Source of the DNA: Kutzneria sp036403095
GTDB taxonomy: Bacteria > Actinomycetota > Actinomycetes > Mycobacteriales > Pseudonocardiaceae
Reading direction: 5' to 3'
Assembly: GCA_036403095.1 (NCBI GenBank)
Contig: DASWRQ010000048.1
Span: forward strand, 1-20,264
DNA length: 20,264 nucleotides
A program made the translations under genes and the position numbers. A model generated the notes under the pieces. That model was given only the letters and a program-made list of their open reading frames with translations, had not been told where the DNA came from and ran no database searches. Positions 14,551-20,264 of this stretch are shown here, piece by piece (the stretch's first letter is position 1; each line of letters begins with the position of its first letter).

Positions 14551-14647
14551 ACACCACCTGACCCGCTGGCCGCCCAGGCAGCGTTTCTCCGCGTGCTCAA
14601 GGTGGCGCCGAAGACGACACGTCGCATGCCTCGAGGGTGCTCCGGGG

Positions 14648-16381
14648 TCAACCTTTCGGCAGCACGTCGGTGACCATGCGGAAGTCGTAGGCGGCGGGAA
14701 TGGGCTCGTCGCCGGCGACGAGACGCCAGGTGTCGGTGAGGATCTCCTCGCCCTCACGGAGGTCGGGCACCTCGAAGCCGGCGTCGAAGACGGCACGGGC
14801 GCCGGCGACATCGCCCAAGGCGTGGCGGATACGGGCGACCAGCAGGCGCAGACGGCCAAGCGAGGCAACGGAGTCGGGCAACGAAGCCAACACGGCGGCG
14901 GCCTGGTCGGCAGAGCCGGCGGCGAGGAGTGCCTCCAGGGTTTCGACGGCGAGACCGGGCACGGCAGGGGCGAGCTCGATGGCCCGGAGCAGCAAGCCGG
15001 CGGCGCGGCCGGGACGGGCGAAAGCCAAGGCACGCAAGGACCAAGGCGACTCGACCAACGCCAACGACTGCTCCCACGCGGACTCGGCGCCGAGGGTGTC
15101 GCCGTCGTACCAGCGGGCAACACCCAAGTGGTACAAGGAGTTCCACGACTCGGGGGCAGCCTCCAACAACGAATGCCACGCCACCAAGGTGCATCCGGGC
15201 GGCGACAAGGGATCGCCGATGGGCATGGCCCCGTCCAACAGGGCCAGCCACGGGGCCTGGGCCTCACCGAGGGAGTCGAAAGGCGTGCCGGGCAAGGGAT
15301 CGGTGCCGGTGCGCAACAACTCCAACGCGCCCCAGCCGGAGCCGGAGAACAGGCGCTCCGGCTCAACATCGGCGACCGAGCGCCACGAATCCAGTGGCAA
15401 AGAAGGGAAATCGCCGTACGGGCCGTACGCCTCCAGCCAGTCCCACGACGCCCCACCGGGCATGGGCACGTACTCGAACTGCGTGGGGGCCAAACCGGCC
15501 TGGATCTCAAGGTAGCCATCGGTCCCGGGTGCCAACCACGACTGCCAGCGCCGGCCGCCGGCATTGGTGCCCCACACGAACAACTTCCGACCACGCAAGC
15601 GGTCCGTCGACGCCTGCATCAGCCCGAAGCCGGACGAGTCGACGGCGGCGATCCAAGGTGGACTGTCGGCGGGAATGTCGTAGAACAGGTCGGCGGCGTC
15701 ACGGTCGGCCACGGTCACGAACGAAGCGTCCACACGGGACAGTGTCTGCGTGTACCCGTAGTGCCAGCCCTCCGAGGCCGGCACCAGGATCCTGGTGTCG
15801 TCGGCACGGGGAACGGCGGCGTTGGACCACCAATAAGCGGGAACCTCGCAAGGCCAAGGGTTGCGGATCCGCACGCCGACGTACAGGAACTCCGAGTCCG
15901 GCGGCAGCCACAGGTCCACCTGGTACACCAGGTTACGGGTCCGTTCCCATTCCCACAGCCGCAGCACGGGCGAGCCGTCGGGCCCCTCGACGGAACCGGC
16001 GTACATCGGCGCGCAGGTCATGGTGGTGTGCCCGGTGCTGCCGAGGTTCCACTCCACGCCGCCGGCGAACCAGGCGTTGCGCAACGCGAGGTTGGCCGGC
16101 TGGAAGACCGGGTTGCGGAACAGCAGGTCCCGCCCGGACGGCTTGTGCACGAGCGAGTGCAGCCGGCCGCCGAGCCCGGGCAGCACGGTCGCCCGCAGGA
16201 AGTCGTTCTCCAGCACCACGGCCGGCAGGTCGGTCTCGACCAGTGACCGTCCGTAACCGTCCTGGAGGAGGCAGGGCAGCACCTTCGTCCGGTCCTCGCC
16301 CAACACGGGCAGCGGATTCTCCGGTCCGAGGGCCGCGGCGGGCAGCCGAAGCTCGGTCACGGTCAGTGTCGTGCACCCCAT
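14648..16381 (-). CDS. DUF5107 domain protein with C-terminal TPR-like region
   Basis: The 577-residue product has an N-terminal ~370-residue all-beta region resembling DUF5107. That domain is often found with glycoside-hydrolase-like genes and has aldose-epimerase/galactose-mutarotase-like features (ENDFLRATVLPGLGGRLHSLVHKPSGRDLLFRNP, GGVEWNLGSTGHT). The C-terminal ~190 residues are Ala/Leu-rich paired helices (SWNSLYHLGVARWYDGD, AGLLLRAIELAP, ARIRHALGDVAGARAVF) with TPR character. Family members I recall are longer, around 1000 residues, so this is a short form with fewer repeats. There is no signal peptide or membrane helix, so it should be cytoplasmic. The ATG at 16381 has no SD. The frame continues to 16879, but upstream it is antisense to another gene and meaningless. 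A LacI-type operator 19 bp before the start suggests sugar-controlled expression, consistent with carbohydrate metabolism. Confidence 0.82.
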   Translation of the reverse strand: MGCTTLTVTELRLPAAALGPENPLPVLGEDRTKVLPCLLQDGYGRSLVETDLPAVVLENDFLRATVLPGLGGRLHSLVHKPSGRDLLFRNPVFQPANLALRNAWFAGGVEWNLGSTGHTTMTCAPMYAGSVEGPDGSPVLRLWEWERTRNLVYQVDLWLPPDSEFLYVGVRIRNPWPCEVPAYWWSNAAVPRADDTRILVPASEGWHYGYTQTLSRVDASFVTVADRDAADLFYDIPADSPPWIAAVDSSGFGLMQASTDRLRGRKLFVWGTNAGGRRWQSWLAPGTDGYLEIQAGLAPTQFEYVPMPGGASWDWLEAYGPYGDFPSLPLDSWRSVADVEPERLFSGSGWGALELLRTGTDPLPGTPFDSLGEAQAPWLALLDGAMPIGDPLSPPGCTLVAWHSLLEAAPESWNSLYHLGVARWYDGDTLGAESAWEQSLALVESPWSLRALAFARPGRAAGLLLRAIELAPAVPGLAVETLEALLAAGSADQAAAVLASLPDSVASLGRLRLLVARIRHALGDVAGARAVFDAGFEVPDLREGEEILTDTWRLVAGDEPIPAAYDFRMVTDVLPKG

Positions 16382-16400
16382 GGTCGGCAATTCAACAACA

Positions 16401-16414
16401 GGCAAACGTTTGCC
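16401..16414. promoter_or_regulatory. LacI/GalR-type operator GGCAAACGTTTGCC
   Basis: This is a perfect 14-bp palindrome with a central CG and AAACGTTT core, the hallmark of LacI/GalR/PurR operators (the PurR box has GCAAACGTTTGC). It lies 19 bp upstream of the DUF5107 ATG and 49 bp upstream of the divergent ATG at 16464. No LacI-family gene is in the window. Confidence 0.7.
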
Positions 16415-16463
16415 GCCCCGGTTTCGCTCGCAAGAGGGCCGCGAGCAGGGCAGAGTGGGCGTC

Positions 16464-17183
16464 ATGGCATTGCCGATCATCGGACTCGCGAAGGCGGTCG
16501 CCGTGGCCGCCATCGACACGACGGTCGCGCTGGTGTCGCTGCCGGCCCGGCTGATCGGGCTGGTCGGCGCGGTCGAGACGCTGGTGGAGCGGATCACCGA
16601 GGTCGTCGAGCGGGCCGAGCGCATGGTCGCCGAGGCCGAGGCCATCGCCGCCTCGGCCGGCGTGGTGGTGGTCGACGCGGCCAAGATCAGCAGCCAGGCC
16701 TCGGGCGTGATCGCGGTGGCCGAGCAGGTCAGCCGCCAGGCCTCCGGGGTCGTCGCGGTGGCCGAGCACGTCAGCGGCCGGGCCAACGAGGTGGTCGGCG
16801 GGGCCGCCCGGGTCAGCGAGGAAGCCGCCGCGGTCGTCGCGCTGGCCGAGAGCACCGCCGGCATCGCCAACGAGCTCATCCGGGTCTACGAGCCGATCGC
16901 CCTGCGCGCCGCCCCGCTGGCCGGGCGCTTCGTCAGCGAGCTGTCCGACGAGGAGGTCGCCGCGGCCATCCGGCTGGTCGACGAGCTGCCCCAGCTCACC
17001 GAGCACATGATCCGCAACGTGCTGCCCATCCTGAGCACGCTGGACCGGGTCGGCCCGGACGTGACGGAGCTGCTCAAGGTGACCCGGGACGTGCGGCAGG
17101 CCATCGTCGGCATCCCCGGCTTCAGGTTCTTCCGCCGCCGGGGAGCCGAGCAGGTCAGCGAAGAGGGCAAGAATCCGGACTAG
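16464..17183 (+). CDS. Repeat-rich amphipathic helical protein, function unknown
   Basis: This 239-residue protein starts at ATG 16464 (GTG 16455 is possible; SD weak). Residues ~1-30 form a hydrophobic amphipathic segment (MALPIIGLAKAVAVAAIDTTVALVSLPARLIGLVG). A heptad-like Glu/Ala region follows, then five or more units of 14 residues with the pattern xGVxAVAExVSxxA (~75-145), then a helical C-terminus ending in a basic FRFFRRRG patch. It has no enzyme motif. Such repeats resemble apolipoprotein-like or chemoreceptor-like coiled helices that lie on membranes or form long bundles. Similar short actinobacterial proteins are, to my recollection, sometimes labelled RuBisCO large subunit without basis. 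It is convergent with the LAL regulator and shares the upstream gap containing the LacI-type operator. Confidence 0.75.
   Translation: MALPIIGLAKAVAVAAIDTTVALVSLPARLIGLVGAVETLVERITEVVERAERMVAEAEAIAASAGVVVVDAAKISSQASGVIAVAEQVSRQASGVVAVAEHVSGRANEVVGGAARVSEEAAAVVALAESTAGIANELIRVYEPIALRAAPLAGRFVSELSDEEVAAAIRLVDELPQLTEHMIRNVLPILSTLDRVGPDVTELLKVTRDVRQAIVGIPGFRFFRRRGAEQVSEEGKNPD
16698..16907 (+). repeat. 42-bp in-frame tandem repeat inside the amphipathic protein gene
   Basis: Units begin at 16698, 16740, 16782, 16824 and 16866, each starting GCC and exactly 42 bp apart. They encode 14-residue repeats such as SGVIAVAEQVSRQA and SGVVAVAEHVSGRA. The first two are closest, later ones have drifted, and an earlier diverged unit (GVVVVDAAKISSQA) precedes them. 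Confidence 0.75.
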
Positions 17184-19621
17184 ACCCGGTTGCCCAGCAG
17201 TCCTCTGAGCTGGTTGAGCAGGTCGCTACGGGTGTCGCTGCCGAGCCGCTGCCGCATCCGGGCCACGTGGTATTCGACCGTCTTCGCGGAGATGAACAGC
17301 TTCTCCCCGATCTGCTTGTACGTGAGCCCGCTGACCACCAGCTCGGCGACCTCGCGCTCCCGATCGGACAACGTCGTGGCGTTGTCAGCGGCCAGTGGAG
17401 CCTCCTGCTGGGGCTCTTGCTGACGGCCCTGAATGATTCGCGCGCAGTCCAGTAAGGCGACCATGGCGGCACGGTCCGTCGTGCGGATAGCGGCCTGGCC
17501 GGCCAGCCGAGCGCCGTCCCAGACCAGGCCGGCGGCGGCCAAAGCCCGAGCGGCGGACTCGGTCTCCACCGGGTCGACGTCGCCGGCCAGCAGCTTCACC
17601 CACGCCTTGGCAGCGTCGGCGACGGCCGCGCAGTACGGATGCGCCGGGGCCAACGCGGCAAGGTCGGCGGCGTGCCGTGCGGCGTCCTCGGGGTGCTCGT
17701 CCAACACGGCGGCGTGCATCCGGCTCCACGCCAGCGACGTCGACCACAACGGCGGATTGCCGAGCTGCCCCAACAACTCCGTGGCCTGGGCCAGGTGCGG
17801 GGCCAGCCGCGACGAGTCGTGCAGCCGGCCCGCGGCGACCGCCAGCTCACCCAGCGGCAGCAGGGCAAAAAGGTCGGCCGGGTGCCGGACGATGGCCTCC
17901 CGAGCCCGATCCCACACGGTCCGCAGCGCCGACAGGTCGCTGTCCCGCCGGGCCAGGCCGACCTCCAACCCGGTGGCGAGCAACCAGTCCCGCGGTTCCA
18001 TGGCCCCGCTGGACGTGGCCGCGACCAGATCGGACCGGGCGGCGTCGAAACCACCGCGCAGCATGGCGGTCCAACCCCGCAGCAGCAGGTGCCGCCGGAC
18101 GGCGATGGCACCGCCCATCCCCGAGTCCACGGCCCGCCGCAGCACGGCCTCGGCCACGGTGAACTCGCCGCAGTGCATGGCGACCAACGCCGCCAGGGCC
18201 GCCGGGGTGTCGGGCAGCAGGACGTTGCGTCCCAACGGTTCGATCAGCACGGCCGCCCTGGTCAGCGTGGCCAGAGCCGTCGTCGCCGAACCCGCGACCG
18301 ACTCGCGAACGCCCTGGGCCAACTGCCGGGCGGCCCCGGCCAGCAGGGTCGGCGGACCGCCGCTGCCGGGACGGGACAGCAGCTCGTCGGCCTCGGCCAG
18401 ACGACCGGTGCCGATGAGCCCCAACGCCGCGAACGGAACGGCCGAGCCCTCGCCGGCCCAGCGGTAGAACTCGGTGCTGCTGCTCAGGAGTCCCCGATGG
18501 GCCAACACCGCGGCGGCCACGCTGGCCCCGTGGGCCCGGTCGGCGGCGGCCTCGGCGGCGATCGCCTGGTCGGCGAGACGTAAGCCGGAATCCAGGTCCC
18601 CGGACAGCGCCGCGGCCTCGGCCCGCCGGGCGGCCAGCGCCAGGGCGGGCTCGCCGGCGTCAACCGCCGCGGTGAACAGCTGAGCCGCCAGGGCGGGCGA
18701 CTCGGCCAGGGCCTCGTCACCGGCCTTCTTGAAGGCGGAAGCGAACAGCGGACCGCTCACGGGCGCGCCCAGCAGCGGCCGGACGAGCGGCAACAGCGGA
18801 CCACTGCGCGCCAGCTGGATCTCGATCAGCCGCTGGTGCAGGGAAAGCCGCCGCTCCCACGGGCTCAGCGCGAGCAACGCCCGTTGCGCTATCGGCAGCA
18901 GCACCCCGTACTCGTCGAGCAGCCCGCTGGCCCGGGCGCCGTCCATGGCGTCGCCCAGCGCCTCCAGGTCCAGCCCCAGCAGCGACACCAGCAGATCGGT
19001 GCCGGCCCCCAGGGCCGTGGCCAGCAGCACCCGCCGGACGCCGTCCTCGAGGTTCTCGACCTCGTACCGGAAACCCTCGACGGCCGCCGCCGACACCGAG
19101 CAGTCCGCGGTCTCGGACACCGCCTTGACCAGCCGGTCGACGAACCGCGGCACGCCGCCGGTCTGCCGGCCGACCAGGTCGACCAGATCCTCGGACGGCT
19201 TCGCGCCCAGCAGCAGCCCGGCACGCTCGCCGATCTGGGCCCGGCTCAGCGGCCCCAGCAGCACCGGCGGCCGCACCCGGGTCACGGCGTCGACCAGGTC
19301 GGTCAGCGCCGCCCGCCGCGGCCACGGCCGATAGGCCACGGCCAGCTGCGCGCTGCCCGAGGCGGCCAGCCCGCGCAGCGCCCGTAACCGCTCGTCGTCG
19401 AGCTGGTGGGCGTCGTCGACCAGCACGGCCCCGTCCCGCGCCGGCAGCTCGTGCCGGCCGTCGTACACCGGGACGCCGGCCTCGCGGTAGATCTGCGCCC
19501 AGCGCATGAGCAGGGCGGTCTTGCCGTAGCCGCCGGGCGCGCGGACCCCGACCACCCTCGGCGCGGACGGATCGGCGGCGATCGAGTCGTCCAGTCGCCG
19601 TAGATCGGACTCCAGCACCAT
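17180..19621 (-). CDS. LAL-type LuxR transcriptional regulator (AAA/STAND ATPase + HTH)
   Basis: This 813-residue regulator has an N-terminal STAND-type ATPase: Walker A APGGYGKT at 28-35, as in MalT, and Walker B AVLVDD at 65-70, with further NTPase helices to ~300. A long Ala-rich helical-repeat region (~300-740), TPR-like, probably senses a ligand or partner. A LuxR/GerE HTH sits at the C-terminus (LSDREREVAELVVSGLTYKQIGEKLFISAKTVEYHVARM). LAL proteins activate catabolic or secondary-metabolite genes after ATP-driven oligomerisation. The start is ATG at 19621, overlapping the stop of the upstream Hsp70-like gene as TGATG. GTG at 19624 is the only other close option. The overlap implies translational coupling, so the two products are made together and may interact. 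The stop lies 4 bp inside the end of the convergent amphipathic protein gene. Confidence 0.92.
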   Translation of the reverse strand: MVLESDLRRLDDSIAADPSAPRVVGVRAPGGYGKTALLMRWAQIYREAGVPVYDGRHELPARDGAVLVDDAHQLDDERLRALRGLAASGSAQLAVAYRPWPRRAALTDLVDAVTRVRPPVLLGPLSRAQIGERAGLLLGAKPSEDLVDLVGRQTGGVPRFVDRLVKAVSETADCSVSAAAVEGFRYEVENLEDGVRRVLLATALGAGTDLLVSLLGLDLEALGDAMDGARASGLLDEYGVLLPIAQRALLALSPWERRLSLHQRLIEIQLARSGPLLPLVRPLLGAPVSGPLFASAFKKAGDEALAESPALAAQLFTAAVDAGEPALALAARRAEAAALSGDLDSGLRLADQAIAAEAAADRAHGASVAAAVLAHRGLLSSSTEFYRWAGEGSAVPFAALGLIGTGRLAEADELLSRPGSGGPPTLLAGAARQLAQGVRESVAGSATTALATLTRAAVLIEPLGRNVLLPDTPAALAALVAMHCGEFTVAEAVLRRAVDSGMGGAIAVRRHLLLRGWTAMLRGGFDAARSDLVAATSSGAMEPRDWLLATGLEVGLARRDSDLSALRTVWDRAREAIVRHPADLFALLPLGELAVAAGRLHDSSRLAPHLAQATELLGQLGNPPLWSTSLAWSRMHAAVLDEHPEDAARHAADLAALAPAHPYCAAVADAAKAWVKLLAGDVDPVETESAARALAAAGLVWDGARLAGQAAIRTTDRAAMVALLDCARIIQGRQQEPQQEAPLAADNATTLSDREREVAELVVSGLTYKQIGEKLFISAKTVEYHVARMRQRLGSDTRSDLLNQLRGLLGNRV

Positions 19622-20264
19622 CACAGGCCGCCGCCCAGAGGGGTGCTGAAGTACTGAAGGACCAGATAAGCGCAGGCCAGCACCAGCAGCAGCGTGATGA
19701 TGCCGATGACCAGACCGCGCCGGCTGGCCTTGCGCCGACGGCGACGACCACGCGGCGCCGCGGCCAGCGCCGGCTTGGCCGGCACGAGCTGCGGCGGCTC
19801 GGTCTCCACCGGCGGTCTGGCCGGCGGCTCCTCCGTCGCCGGCCAGTCGTCGATGGCGTCGGGGTCGTCCATCGGGAACAGCACCACGGTCTCGTCGGTG
19901 ATCCTGGCCATGATCACCGTCTCCGCGACCGGGTTGACCGGCTCGGGCAGCGACCGCGAGGCCATCAGCGCGGCGCCGGCGGCGATGGTCGCCTCGGGGG
20001 CTCCGTCGACCAGCACGGGTCGGCGCAGCCGCTCCCCCAGCACCTGCCGGACCAACGGGATCCGCGCCGAGCCGCCGACGAGCACCACCGCGCCCAGCCG
20101 GTCCGGCGTGAGGCCGGCGTTGGACAGCGCCCTCAGCACAACGTCCACTCCCTGGTGCAACAACGGCCTGATCAGCTCCTCGAACTCCGCACGGGTGACT
20201 CGGACCTGGAGCGGCGGCACGACGGCCTCCGGCGCGACCGACAGCGTGTGCTTGGCCTGCACAC
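19621..20264 (-). CDS. Membrane-anchored Hsp70/DnaK-like protein (partial, 5' end outside window)
   Basis: The frame is open to the right edge, so only the last ~214 residues are seen. The visible part begins in the nucleotide-binding domain (AKHTLSV...VTRAEFEELIRPLL) and contains the typical Hsp70 adenosine-site block AVVLVGGSARIPLVRQVL followed by PEATIAAGAALMA. The substrate-binding domain of DnaK is absent. Instead come an acidic then Pro-rich linker, a basic stretch (RGRRRRRKASRRG) and a single membrane helix (LVIGIITLLLVLACAYLVL), with ~12 residues outside. It is therefore a single-pass, C-terminally anchored actin-fold ATPase with its head in the cytoplasm. It overlaps the LAL regulator gene by one base. 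A GTG at 20262 is not a believable start, because the ATPase fold needs more sequence upstream. Confidence 0.88.
   Translation of the reverse strand, partial: VQAKHTLSVAPEAVVPPLQVRVTRAEFEELIRPLLHQGVDVVLRALSNAGLTPDRLGAVVLVGGSARIPLVRQVLGERLRRPVLVDGAPEATIAAGAALMASRSLPEPVNPVAETVIMARITDETVVLFPMDDPDAIDDWPATEEPPARPPVETEPPQLVPAKPALAAAPRGRRRRRKASRRGLVIGIITLLLVLACAYLVLQYFSTPLGGGL

Noticed and set aside
14222..16246. 674-codon plus-strand frame opposite DUF5107
   Set aside because: Antisense shadow without motifs. The minus frame has a consistent domain structure.

Overview
The window is very GC-rich, with almost exclusively G/C third codon positions, GTG starts and several leaderless-looking promoters. 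The gene families are typical of mycelial actinobacteria: a LAL-type LuxR regulator, a TIGR03086 (mycothiol-type) metal-binding protein, a soluble Hanks kinase with a PP2C partner, and a secreted CBM13 protein. I infer an actinomycete, probably of the Pseudonocardiales. This is ordinary-looking chromosomal DNA. I see no tRNA, rRNA, insertion sequence, CRISPR array or phage gene.

Left part (1-8276). An RluA-type pseudouridine synthase (minus) lies downstream of a large secreted ricin-domain/beta-helix protein (minus). A 16-bp hairpin terminator of the secreted gene overlaps the upstream edge of the synthase gene. Divergent from these is a plus-strand pair. The first is a membrane protein of unknown function with a Cys-rich extracellular-type domain. 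The second is a 1115-residue protein that joins a RecB-like (probably Fe-S) nuclease, a DEDD RNase H-like nuclease and an Upf1-type SF1 helicase.

Middle part (8378-13263). An orphan NarL-type response regulator (minus) is divergent from a possible 32-codon gene, and the gap between them folds into two hairpins. Next come a hypothetical membrane protein and a PP2C phosphatase (minus). Across a 19-bp perfect palindrome the phosphatase diverges from an N-6 DNA methylase-like protein and a soluble Ser/Thr kinase (plus, 11 bp apart). This phosphatase / methylase-like / kinase group is the most interesting part of the window. The methylase has an N-terminal HTH, a C-terminal specificity-like part, and a changed catalytic motif (DPPV in place of NPPF/Y). 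It could be a phospho-controlled DNA-binding switch or a defence-related module.

Right part (13470-20264). A TIGR03086 protein (minus) and a MarR regulator (plus) diverge over two tandem operator-like sites that overlap both promoters. A DUF5107/TPR sugar-related protein (minus) starts just below a perfect LacI/GalR-type operator. It is divergent from a repeat-rich amphipathic protein built from 14-residue (42-bp) units. The window ends with a LAL ATPase/LuxR regulator translationally coupled (TGATG) to a membrane-anchored Hsp70-like protein, which is cut by the window edge.
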